Origin: Bacillota bacterium
Lineage (GTDB): Bacteria; Bacillota; Desulfotomaculia; Desulfotomaculales; Ammonificaceae
Length of the DNA stretch: 45,365 nt
Assembly: GCA_020063185.1 (NCBI GenBank)
Contig: JAGUUY010000141.1
Coordinates: 1-45,365 of the forward strand
Direction: 5' to 3'
The notes under the pieces are model-generated. The model did no database searches. It saw only the letters and a program-made list of their open reading frames with translations, and was not told the DNA's origin. Of the stretch, positions 18,231-26,347 are shown in pieces. Numbering within the stretch: position 1 is the first letter of the stretch; each line of letters opens with the position of its first letter. The position numbers and the translations under genes were made by a program.

Positions 18231-19391
18231 GTGTCCCACGCCTCTGCCGTCACCACGGAAGGGACCCCTCCTCTGCGTAACCGCTACGACCGCTCCGAGT
18301 GGGCGGGCGCCTTCGGGGACCTCGGCACTTTGATTCCCTTCGTTATCGGCTACATTACCGTCATGAAACTCGACCCCCTGGGAATCCTTTTCATGTTCGG
18401 TATTCTGTTGATTGCCTGCGGCAGCTATTACAAGACTCCTATCCCGGTGCAGCCGATGAAGGCCATCGGCGCGGCGGCCATCACGTCCCAAGCCGTAACC
18501 CCCGCGATGGTTTATGGGGCCGGACTTTTCACGGGCCTCTTTTGGCTGATAATGGCGTTGACCAACACCATCAGCCTTGTGGCCAAAGTGACCACTAAGC
18601 CCATCGTCAGGGGCATTGTCCTGGGATTGGGTTTCCTATTTATCCGCGACGGCATCAGGATGATGACCACCGACTGGCTGGTAGCCGTCGCCGCCCTGGC
18701 TGTTACTTTTATAATGCTGGGAAACAAGAAGATACCCGCCATGTTTGCTTTGCTAATGATCGGTGTTTTTGTGGCCTTTGCGAAAGAGCCTGGTCTCTGG
18801 ACGCAACTGACCGCTGTTGAGGTTGGGCTCAGATTGCCGGAATTTACTTTGGGTCAAATTACCTGGCACGATTTTGTGATGGGCGCGGTGATCCTGGGCA
18901 TACCGCAGATACCGCTTACACTCGGCAACGCCGTTATCGCCATCACCGCCGAAAACAACCGCCTCTTTCCGCACCGGCCTACTACCGAGAAGAAAATTGC
19001 CATCTCCCAGGGGATTATGAACCTGTTTTCACCCCTCGCCGGCGGTGTCCCCATGTGCCACGGCGCGGGCGGCATGGCCGGACACGTGCGCTTCGGGGCG
19101 CACACGGGGGGCGCCACCGTGATCCTCGGGTGTCTCCTCCTGGTTGCCGCGCTGTTTTTAAGCGATTCTATCCTGTTCATATTTCAGATGTTCCCCGAAT
19201 GTGTTCTCGGGGTAATCCTGTTCTTTGCCGGCCTGGAACTTGCGGTTTCAGCGCGCGATGTCCCCCGTGAAAAGAATGACTTTTACGTCTTCCTTGTGAC
19301 GGCTGGTTTCGCGCTTTGGAACATGGGGGCCGGTTTCCTGGCCGGCGTGTTGCTTGACCAGTTAACGAAGCGTAACATCGTAAAACTATAA
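18231..19391 (+). CDS. Putative sulfate/molybdate transporter, MOT1-like family (GTG start)
   Basis: WAGAFGDLGTLIPFVIGYITV, PVQPMKAIGAAAI, PQIPLTLGNAVIAITAENNRLFP, PMCHGAGGMAGHVRFGA. Confidence 0.8.
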   Translation: MSHASAVTTEGTPPLRNRYDRSEWAGAFGDLGTLIPFVIGYITVMKLDPLGILFMFGILLIACGSYYKTPIPVQPMKAIGAAAITSQAVTPAMVYGAGLFTGLFWLIMALTNTISLVAKVTTKPIVRGIVLGLGFLFIRDGIRMMTTDWLVAVAALAVTFIMLGNKKIPAMFALLMIGVFVAFAKEPGLWTQLTAVEVGLRLPEFTLGQITWHDFVMGAVILGIPQIPLTLGNAVIAITAENNRLFPHRPTTEKKIAISQGIMNLFSPLAGGVPMCHGAGGMAGHVRFGAHTGGATVILGCLLLVAALFLSDSILFIFQMFPECVLGVILFFAGLELAVSARDVPREKNDFYVFLVTAGFALWNMGAGFLAGVLLDQLTKRNIVKL

Positions 19392-19480
19392 CAATATCGC
19401 GGTATAATACCTGCCTTATCATCCGCCGAACTAAAATTCCCGGGATCTTGCCGGTTACAGGTCCGTTAAATTTAAAATAA

Positions 19481-19507
19481 AGTCCACGTCCCGTGGGGAC
19501 GTGGACT
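19481..19507 (-). terminator. Intrinsic terminator downstream of the NosD-like gene
   Basis: Perfect 12-bp stem AGTCCACGTCCC-gtg-GGGACGTGGACT; minus-strand transcript continues TTTATTTTAAATTT. Confidence 0.85.
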
Positions 19508-19535
19508 AAGCCGTATGTGTCCCGGCTTGAACGTG

Positions 19536-21098
19536 TTATCTGCCGCGCAGGGTTATCATCACATACCGTGACGTCCCGTCGCCGATATCCGCCCTGAGAC
19601 GCCAGGTACCTTCGGAAAGGTCTCGGGTGACCAGGTTCAAAATGTACTGCTCGTCCTCGGCGGCGTACCTGAAAAAATTGTCCCCCGCCTTACCGTTTGA
19701 CACCGCTTCGGTCTCCTCCCCGACAACGCCGTCCGTAATTTTGCTTAGGTACAGACGGGTATTCGCGTCTGTGACGGGGTTCTGATCCGCGTCCACAAGT
19801 TGGAATTTAACCGGCACGGTACTGCCCAGTTTGAAGGTGCTGCCGCCGTCGTTATCGATCGGGGGCAGGAAACCGATGAACTCATAGCGGACAGCGGTGG
19901 AGGCCAGCCAACCGTTTTCCGTTGTCCACGGCAGGTTATCCTGTCCGTAGAAAAGACGGTTGGGCCGGTCAACGACGTAGGGGTTGTCCACAAAACCATC
20001 ACCGTCGGCATCGGGACCGGTCCAGCCGCTCCAGTAGTTGCCGCCGACCGGCTTGGGAAGGTCGAACACGTTGCCGCTGCCGATACCTGCCCTTGCCTGG
20101 ACAGTATTGTCGATGAAGTTATTGTTGAACACCTCGTTATTGCTGGAGTTCCAGAAATAGAGCCCACAGCCGTTGCCGGAGACGGTGTTCCCGCTGATCG
20201 TGCTCCCGCCGGCGTTCAAGAAATTTATCCCGTAAACCTTGTTCCCTTCCAAGGTGTTGCCGGAAATTACGTGTCCCCCGCAACCCTGGAGGTAGATCCC
20301 CGTACCGCTGTTAACCACCGTATTGTTGGTGAAATTGTTGTTCTGGGAACCCATGGCCCGGATACCGCCGGCGTTGTCGTTAACGGTGTTGCCGGTCAGC
20401 GTGTTACCGTTGCAGCCTTGGAGGTGCATGCCGAAAACAATATTCCCGTTGGCGGTGTTCTCCGCGAGGGTGTTGTTCGCGGACCCCATCAGCCAAAATC
20501 CGCAACCGCCGTTGCCGGACGCCGTGTTACCGGCAAGTGTGTTCTCACCGGAACCCGCCAGCCAGATGCCGAAAATGTTGCCGCAGGCGCTGTTACCCGT
20601 TACGCTGTTACCGGCGGCGCCCTGGACCAGGATGCCCTGGTACGAGTTATTGTCTGCCACATTATCGGCAACTGTGTTACCTGTGGAGTTAATAACACAG
20701 ATACCGATGTTGTTGTTTTCGGCGGTAATTCCGGTAAGGGTGTTGCCGCCCCCAAGGCGCACCTGGATACCGTTGGTGAATTTTTTAACCTTTAGATTTT
20801 TGATGGTTACGCCCGTTCTTCCCAGCAGGTATACGCCGTCACCGGCGCCGTTTCCCACGGTTTTGTATCCGTTGCCGTCGAGGGTGATGCCGTTGCCTGC
20901 GATCCGGATCGTCGCCTTTAAATCCTGCGTCAACACGGCCGTTCTTGTTGCCGGGTCCCAGGTACCGGCAGGCCAACTCCAACCGTTGTCACCCAGAGTT
21001 ATTGTGGAAGGCTGCGGCGCTTCCGCCTGGGCCGCGCCCGCAGTCAGCAGTCCTGCGATCAAACCCGCCAGCATAAGGACCAAAACGGTCTTTCGCAT
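19536..21098 (-). CDS. Secreted NosD-like right-handed parallel beta-helix protein with C-terminal PxKF-type domain
   Basis: Signal peptide MRKTVLVLMLAGLIAGLLTAGAAQA; at least 10 GNTxxGN/NTLxGNT rungs; C-terminal FLPPIDNDGGSTFKLGSTVPVKFQLVDADQNPV. Confidence 0.85.
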   Translation of the reverse strand: MRKTVLVLMLAGLIAGLLTAGAAQAEAPQPSTITLGDNGWSWPAGTWDPATRTAVLTQDLKATIRIAGNGITLDGNGYKTVGNGAGDGVYLLGRTGVTIKNLKVKKFTNGIQVRLGGGNTLTGITAENNNIGICVINSTGNTVADNVADNNSYQGILVQGAAGNSVTGNSACGNIFGIWLAGSGENTLAGNTASGNGGCGFWLMGSANNTLAENTANGNIVFGMHLQGCNGNTLTGNTVNDNAGGIRAMGSQNNNFTNNTVVNSGTGIYLQGCGGHVISGNTLEGNKVYGINFLNAGGSTISGNTVSGNGCGLYFWNSSNNEVFNNNFIDNTVQARAGIGSGNVFDLPKPVGGNYWSGWTGPDADGDGFVDNPYVVDRPNRLFYGQDNLPWTTENGWLASTAVRYEFIGFLPPIDNDGGSTFKLGSTVPVKFQLVDADQNPVTDANTRLYLSKITDGVVGEETEAVSNGKAGDNFFRYAAEDEQYILNLVTRDLSEGTWRLRADIGDGTSRYVMITLRGR

Positions 21099-21285
21099 TG
21101 TCTTACCTCCTTTCCGCCTCTTTTTCGCTACAGCGATTGACTACTCTTCGCCTCCCATCCTTCTAATACTCTTTTCCAAAAATAAATACCCCCTCAGGCC
21201 GGACGTTTGGGCACAAATACGTGGGACTGTTACCCCAATCTTGCAGGGACGTAAGACCTATTTTAAGCGGCCCGGACCACGGCAA

Positions 21286-21311
21286 AAGAGCAGCCGTACC
21301 TGGCTGCTCTT
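21286..21311 (-). terminator. Probable intrinsic terminator for the ferredoxin/hcp cluster
   Basis: AAGAGCAGCC-gtacct-GGCTGCTCTT, 10-bp perfect stem, 28 nt beyond the ferredoxin stop. Confidence 0.7.
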
Positions 21312-21338
21312 GTCCGCTTATTATCCTTTGCCCGTTGG

Positions 21339-22076
21339 TTATTCCGGCTTTACCTCGCCGTGGACTCCGATTACCACCGCTTCCAGCGGCACCTCCCGGC
21401 CGGACTTTGCCACCGCCTCCCGGGCTAGACACGCCAGTCCCGCGCAACAGGGGACTTCCATGTGCAGTATTCCCAAGCTCTTGAGCCCCGCCTGTTCAAG
21501 TATTTCGCCCAGTTTTTGCTCGTAGGCCGATACATCGCCCAGTTTCGGGCAGCCTGTGGCGATTGCTTTGCCGGCAAGGAAATGACCGTACATATCAGCG
21601 TAAGCAAAAGGGACGCAGTCGGCTACAAGCACCAGGTCGGCGCCCTTTAAAAACGGCGCCGCCGGCGGCACGAGGCGCAGCTTAATCGGCCACTGACGAA
21701 GCTGTCCGGAGCCGGTGTTCAAAGCGCGCGCTGAAGTGCACGGTGAGGGCGGGTTGGGAGCCGCAGGAGCCGGAACATCGATACCGTGCTCTCTCATGTG
21801 CTCAAGGTGTTTAGCCAAAAGCTCGGGAGACTTCTGCTCCAGGTGGGAAAGCACCTCGGTCAGGCGGTAGTCCTCCGCCTCCCTTTCCGCGATCCTCAAA
21901 GCGCCCCGGGGGCACTCTCCCATACAAGCGCCCAATCCGTCGCAAAAGCTTTCCTTAACAAGCCTTGCCTTACCGTCCACAACTTCCAGCGCCCCTTCCG
22001 GACACCCGGTCAGGCAAAGCCCGCAGCCGTCGCATTTTTCTTCATCGACGCTGATGATTTTTCGCCGTACCGTCAT
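21339..22076 (-). CDS. 2x[4Fe-4S] ferredoxin-domain protein (start trimmed to MTVRRK)
   Basis: CDGCGLCLTGCPEGAL and CDGLGACMGECPRGAL; SD GGGGGTGG before ATG at 22076; the 19 upstream codons lie in a heptamer repeat. Confidence 0.85.
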   Translation of the reverse strand: MTVRRKIISVDEEKCDGCGLCLTGCPEGALEVVDGKARLVKESFCDGLGACMGECPRGALRIAEREAEDYRLTEVLSHLEQKSPELLAKHLEHMREHGIDVPAPAAPNPPSPCTSARALNTGSGQLRQWPIKLRLVPPAAPFLKGADLVLVADCVPFAYADMYGHFLAGKAIATGCPKLGDVSAYEQKLGEILEQAGLKSLGILHMEVPCCAGLACLAREAVAKSGREVPLEAVVIGVHGEVKPE

Positions 22077-22095
22077 CACTCGCCACCCCCTAAAA

Positions 22096-22178
22096 AGTTC
22101 GACGTTCGACGTGCTAACTAATACTGGATGCATTACGGGTCCGTTCGAAGTTCAGAGTTCACGGTTCGAGGTTCAGCA
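22096..22178 (-). repeat. Heptamer-flanked interspersed repeat, copy 1
   Basis: GTTCGACGTTCGACGTGCTAACTAATAC...GGGTCCGTTCGAAGTTCAGAGTTCACGGTTCGAGGTTCAG. Confidence 0.75.
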
Positions 22179-22229
22179 GCCTCCCTAACATTAACCGTTG
22201 ATTGCTGACAGCTAATCTACTTCAGAGTC

Positions 22230-22478
22230 TTATTTCTTGGACTCACGTTCAAGCCTGGTCTTCATCCTCTGATACTCATCCTTGCCAAAACACATTTTTG
22301 CGAACTTGCACCACTGGATGCAGGACTGCAGGTTGTTGTATACGGGAGTGCCGCACCCGCCGCAGGCGACCTGAACTTCGTTGGAGAAAACCTCCACCTC
22401 AGAACCGCACCGCGGGCACTTCTTTACGGTCAGAGTAGGCGTACGGATGTCGCTGCCGCCCGGACACCGTTCGAGCAT
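22230..22478 (-). CDS. Small Cys-rich (zinc ribbon-like) protein
   Basis: KKCPRCGSEVEVFSNEVQVACGGCGTPVYNNLQSCIQWCKFAKMCFG: two CxxC pairs plus a CxxxC...C tail; codirectional with hcp. Confidence 0.7.
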   Translation of the reverse strand: MLERCPGGSDIRTPTLTVKKCPRCGSEVEVFSNEVQVACGGCGTPVYNNLQSCIQWCKFAKMCFGKDEYQRMKTRLERESKK

Positions 22479-22504
22479 CGCGGCTCACCCCCCTCCCGAA
22501 TTAG

Positions 22505-22570
22505 GCGTTCGACGTTCAAGCTAATGCTGTAGACCTTTGGGGTCTGTTCACGGTTCACAGTTCACGGCCC
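22505..22570 (-). repeat. Heptamer-flanked interspersed repeat, copy 2
   Basis: GCGTTCGACGTTCAAGCTAATGC...GGGGTCTGTTCACGGTTCACAGTTCACGG. Confidence 0.75.
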
Positions 22571-22678
22571 GGGTTACGCTTAGGACCAGCATCAAATTGC
22601 TTGCCGCCAACCGGGCTGCGCTCACTGTTTACTTTACCACAGCACGGGGGATTGGATGACCTGGCTTCCCGCCGCCCC

Positions 22679-23965
22679 TCACCGGCTGTTTAGCATGACT
22701 GCCATGTCCTCTGCGGGATTGCTTATCAGCCGCAGGTCATAATTTTCCTGTAAAACAGCCAGCACCCCTGGAGTGACGAAAGCCGGCGGGCGCGGGCCAA
22801 GATAAATTCTTTTTACGCCGAGGTGAAGCAGGCTGAGCAGTATGGCGACCGCTTTTTGTTCAAACCAGGTCAATACCAGGGAAAGAGGTAGTTCGTTGAC
22901 CGAAGCTCCGAAAGCATCGGCCAGGGCCCCGGCTATTTTCAGCGCGGAGTAAGAGTCGTTGCACTGGCCAAGATCAAGCAGGCGTGGAATGCCGTCGATT
23001 TCTCCCAGGTCAAGGTCGTTAAAGCGGTATTTCCCGCACCCGAGGGTTATGACAACACAATCTTCCGGAACCATTTTAACGAACTCACGATAGTACGGCA
23101 TTGCCTTGTGGGGGCCGTCACACCCGCCCACCAGGAAGAAGTGGCGGATTTTGCCCGTTTTGACGGCATCGATAATCTTGCCCGCAATCGCCAGTACCGC
23201 TTCATGGTGAAATCCTGTGGTCACCGAGCCCCCCTCCCCGGCGGTCAGTTCCGGCAGGGACAGCGCCTTTTGGATGAGCGGCGAGAAATCGCGGTTGTTT
23301 ATGTGCGCCGCGCCTTCCACGCCGGCGACGCCGCAGGTGAACAGGCGGTCCTTGTATGATGCGCGCGGAATCAACACGCAGTTGGTGGTTGCCAGGACGG
23401 CGCCCGGGAAGGAAGCGAACTCGTCTTTCTGCCTCCGCCACGAGCCTCCCAGGTTGCCTGTCAGGTGGCTGAAATTTTTCAGGGCAGGGTAGGCATGGGC
23501 GGGGAGCATTTCCCCGTGGGTATATACATTAACGCCCTTGCCTTCCGTTTGTTTAAGCAGTTCATAAAGGTCGAGCAGGTCGTGCCCCGTAACCAGAATG
23601 CCGCGGCCTTTTTTAGTACCAGTAACAACAGCGGTCGGCCCGGGTGTGCCGAACTTCTCGGTGTTGGCCTTGTTCAGTAGAGCCATGGCTTTTAAATTAA
23701 TTTCACCGCACCTGAGCACCATGTCAACCATCCGCGACAGGTCAAAATTAACGTTGGTCAGAGTTGAAAACAGGGCCTCATGGGTGAAGGCGTCCACCTC
23801 GGGGTCGGCGCAGCCGAGTTCCCTGGCATGGTAGGCATAAGCGCCTACTCCTTTCAAGCCGAAAAGCAGAATGTCCTGTAAGCTCGCAAGGTCCTCGTTC
23901 TTTCCGCAAACACCCACTTTGGTGCAGCCCGCCGGCGGGGTTTGGGAGCACTGGTAGCAAAACAT
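22679..23965 (-). CDS. hcp: Hybrid cluster protein (hydroxylamine reductase-type), short class III-like form
   Basis: N-term C-x2-C-x7-C-x5-C; hybrid-cluster ligand motifs TGHDLLDL, YTHGEMLP, TTNCVLIP, VGGCDGPHK, LGCGKYRF, GQCNDSYSA, WFEQKA; 428 aa. Confidence 0.95.
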   Translation of the reverse strand: MFCYQCSQTPPAGCTKVGVCGKNEDLASLQDILLFGLKGVGAYAYHARELGCADPEVDAFTHEALFSTLTNVNFDLSRMVDMVLRCGEINLKAMALLNKANTEKFGTPGPTAVVTGTKKGRGILVTGHDLLDLYELLKQTEGKGVNVYTHGEMLPAHAYPALKNFSHLTGNLGGSWRRQKDEFASFPGAVLATTNCVLIPRASYKDRLFTCGVAGVEGAAHINNRDFSPLIQKALSLPELTAGEGGSVTTGFHHEAVLAIAGKIIDAVKTGKIRHFFLVGGCDGPHKAMPYYREFVKMVPEDCVVITLGCGKYRFNDLDLGEIDGIPRLLDLGQCNDSYSALKIAGALADAFGASVNELPLSLVLTWFEQKAVAILLSLLHLGVKRIYLGPRPPAFVTPGVLAVLQENYDLRLISNPAEDMAVMLNSR

Positions 23966-24020
23966 TGTGATTACCTCCTTTTTTAGACGTCAGATCGGAA
24001 CCGTCCTGTTAGATTTAAAT

Positions 24021-24036
24021 TGCAAGAAACGTGCCA
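24021..24036 (-). promoter_or_regulatory. Sigma-54 (-24/-12) promoter for hcp
   Basis: Minus strand TGGCACGTTTCTTGCA, exact match to TGGCAC-N5-TTGCA with 10 nt between GG and GC; 55 bp upstream of the hcp ATG. Confidence 0.9.
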
Positions 24037-24110
24037 AAAGCGAAATGTTTCCGATAGTCACGTGACGGTGCGGATTATCGTTTTCTCTTAAACTTGACCG
24101 CGGTAAAAAA

Positions 24111-24183
24111 TTTGTGTCTCAATAGAAAAAATGATACAATTGTCCCATTAACAGCCGATACATTTGAGACAATTTGATACATC
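24111..24183. promoter_or_regulatory. Candidate activator binding region (UAS) and sigma-70-like promoter of the divergent regulator
   Basis: Inverted 7-mers GTCTCAA (24116-24122) and TTGAGAC (24164-24170); repeated GATACA; TTGTGT-N17-TACAAT (24112-24140). Confidence 0.5.
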
Positions 24184-24198
24184 AAAGAGGCGATCAAG

Positions 24199-26019
24199 AT
24201 GAGCAAGCTGCTATTTGTAGATGAGGATAACGCTTGCGCCAGCCAGATGGCCGAGGGGTTTGCGCGTCCACTGGCGCCTCCGGGGGTCGAGGTGATAAGC
24301 GCGGGCCTGGTCAGAGGTGAGATCGACCCCCTTGTTCGCGAGGTAATGGCCGAAGCGGGACAGGACATCTCCGCGCACAGGCCGAAAAGATTAACGGAAC
24401 TGGGCGTGCAACAGTTCGATATAGTCATCGTCCTCAGCGCGCGCGTCAAGGAGAAATATCCCGTCATACAGGGCATTCACGGGGTGGTTTTTTGGGATTT
24501 GTCAGACCGGCCGCAAATAAAAAGCGAGGCTGAACTGTACGGCTTCCTGCGCTCACTCCGGCGGGAAATACAGCGCCGGGTAACCGAACTTTTTACACAT
24601 GGTTATTTCGCCGCCTTGCTGACACTGAAAAATAATGCCGAGCGAATTCTTGACAACCTTAAAGAAGGCGTGGTGGCCCACGACGTGTACCGCCGGATCT
24701 TCTTCTTCAACCGGGCAGCCGAAAAGATTACCGGCTTCCGGCGGGAAGAAGTCTTCGGCCGGGACTGCCACAGGGTATTCCCTTACGGTTTTTGCGGGGG
24801 AAAGTGCAGCTTCCAGGAAACGGGCGCCTGTATCGTCGACAACCCGGCCGCCTACTCACTTGACATAACGACCAAAGACGGGGAGCAAAAGCGCCTGGAA
24901 ATGTCCGTTGTGGCGATGAAAGATAACGCAGGCGAGCCGATCGGCATCCTGGCGTCTTATCGCGACCAGACGCGTGTGCTCGAGCTCGAGCACCGCTTGG
25001 GCGAGTTGCAGCAGTTCTCCGGAATCATCGGCCACGACCACAAGATGCTCGAGGTTTTCGAGACTATCCGCGAAGTGGCGGCCACCAATGTGACCGTTTT
25101 GATTCAGGGCGAGACAGGCACGGGGAAAGAACTGGTGGCCGCAGCCATCCACAACGAGAGTCTGCGCAGGGTGAAACCTTTTGTTGTGGTAAATTGCGGC
25201 GCATTGCCCGAAGGCACCCTTGAAAGCGAACTGTTCGGACATGTGAAAGGCGCCTTCACGGGGGCGATCCGGGACAAAAAGGGACGTTTCGAAATCGCGG
25301 ACGGCGGGACGATCTTCCTGGACGAAGTAGGGGAGTTATCGCCCGCAACACAGGTAAAACTGCTGCGCGTGTTACAGGAAGGCACATTCGAACGTGTAGG
25401 CGGCGAAAAGACCGTTAAGACAGACATTCGCGTTATAAGCGCCACCAACCGGGACCTCCGTGAAATGGCCGCGCAGGGGAAGTTTCGTGAAGACCTTTAC
25501 TACCGGCTCTGTGTGATGCCCGTAACGCTGCCGCCGCTGCGGGAGAGACGGAACGATATTCCTTTGCTGGCCCGGCATTTCCTGAAGCTGCACGCTCCCC
25601 GGTCTGATGGACGAGACGTCTTTCTGTCCCATAGGGCCTTGTCCGCGCTGATGGACTACGATTGGCCCGGCAACATCCGCCAGTTACAAAACGCCGTCCA
25701 GTTCGCGTTGGTTAAGTGCCGGCAAGGGCCGATAGACCTGGAACACCTGCCCCCGGAAATTACGGCCGCACACCGCGGGCGTCACCAAAGCCGCTCCTTT
25801 TCCCGGCCGGAAACGTACGGGCGGATGTCCACGAAACTTCGGGCGGAGCATGTGTCCAGAGCGCTGGAGGAAACCGGTGGGAATAAGGTGCAGGCTGCCA
25901 GACTACTCGGCGTGGGAAGAGCTACCCTGTACCGGTTTCTGGCGCGCCATAACCTTGAGCCCGGAAAGACATCCACCACAGAGGCACAGAGAACACAGAG
26001 ATGGAACGCAACAGAATAA
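24199..26019 (+). CDS. Sigma-54 interaction transcriptional activator: degenerate LMW-phosphatase/ArsC-like domain + PAS + AAA+ + Fis-type HTH
   Basis: LLFVDEDNACASQMAEGFARPLAPPGVEVISAGL; PAS with DCHRVFPYGFCGGKCSFQETGAC; GETGTGKELVA, GAFTGA, GGTIFLDEVGEL; GGNKVQAARLLGVGRATLYRFL. Confidence 0.92.
   Translation: MSKLLFVDEDNACASQMAEGFARPLAPPGVEVISAGLVRGEIDPLVREVMAEAGQDISAHRPKRLTELGVQQFDIVIVLSARVKEKYPVIQGIHGVVFWDLSDRPQIKSEAELYGFLRSLRREIQRRVTELFTHGYFAALLTLKNNAERILDNLKEGVVAHDVYRRIFFFNRAAEKITGFRREEVFGRDCHRVFPYGFCGGKCSFQETGACIVDNPAAYSLDITTKDGEQKRLEMSVVAMKDNAGEPIGILASYRDQTRVLELEHRLGELQQFSGIIGHDHKMLEVFETIREVAATNVTVLIQGETGTGKELVAAAIHNESLRRVKPFVVVNCGALPEGTLESELFGHVKGAFTGAIRDKKGRFEIADGGTIFLDEVGELSPATQVKLLRVLQEGTFERVGGEKTVKTDIRVISATNRDLREMAAQGKFREDLYYRLCVMPVTLPPLRERRNDIPLLARHFLKLHAPRSDGRDVFLSHRALSALMDYDWPGNIRQLQNAVQFALVKCRQGPIDLEHLPPEITAAHRGRHQSRSFSRPETYGRMSTKLRAEHVSRALEETGGNKVQAARLLGVGRATLYRFLARHNLEPGKTSTTEAQRTQRWNATE
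25973..26000 (+). repeat. CACAGAG-type short repeat, left copy
   Basis: CCACCACAGAGGCACAGAGAACACAGAG; forms the 3' end of the regulator ORF. Confidence 0.75.
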
Positions 26020-26207
26020 CTGAAGAGTTCGCCATGCGGCCGGGGGGCCGCTCCGGCTGAAGAATAAAAACCGTCTTGTTACGGTTAGACCGCATCGGTA
26101 TGTATCTCGCCTTTTAACTTCGAACCGACCTTAAAGTCAGTCCCTTTAAGCCTAACTTTGAACTATTGCAAAGATAGCAAAGAAGAAGGCTTGAAGCTAT
26201 TTTACTT

Positions 26208-26234
26208 CCTCAGTGTACTCTGAGTCTCTGTGGT
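26208..26234 (-). repeat. CACAGAG-type short repeat, inverted copy
   Basis: Reverse complement ACCACAGAGACTCAGAGTACACTGAGG resembles 25973-26000. Confidence 0.7.
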
Positions 26235-26235
26235 A

Positions 26236-26332
26236 ACCCAGCACTCAACTTGCTGATCTTAAGACGCGGTGTTCCAAGTCGCATTGTGTGCAACGATGGA
26301 AAGCAGTTTAAACGTACCGTTGAGTGCTGGGT
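26236..26332. mobile_element. 97-bp MITE-like element with 14-bp perfect terminal inverted repeats
   Basis: ACCCAGCACTCAAC (26236-26249) and GTTGAGTGCTGGGT (26319-26332), 69 bp interior, no ORF. Confidence 0.5.
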
Positions 26333-26347
26333 GGCTCCGGCTTGTGT

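Noticed and set aside
20323-21525. 400-aa plus-strand ORF opposite the NosD-like gene (also 331-aa ORF 19800..20795)
   Set aside because: Antisense to a clearly coding repeat protein; low-complexity translation produced by the repeated codons; no recognisable domain.
22096-22178. CRISPR-like or tRNA-like reading of the GTTCGAC repeats (GTTCGA resembles a T-loop)
   Set aside because: No acceptor or anticodon stems; the motif is explained by 7-nt periodicity.
22679-23965. hcp as a truncated pseudogene because it is only 428 aa
   Set aside because: All hybrid-cluster ligand motifs are present in order; the size fits the shorter class III Hcp form.
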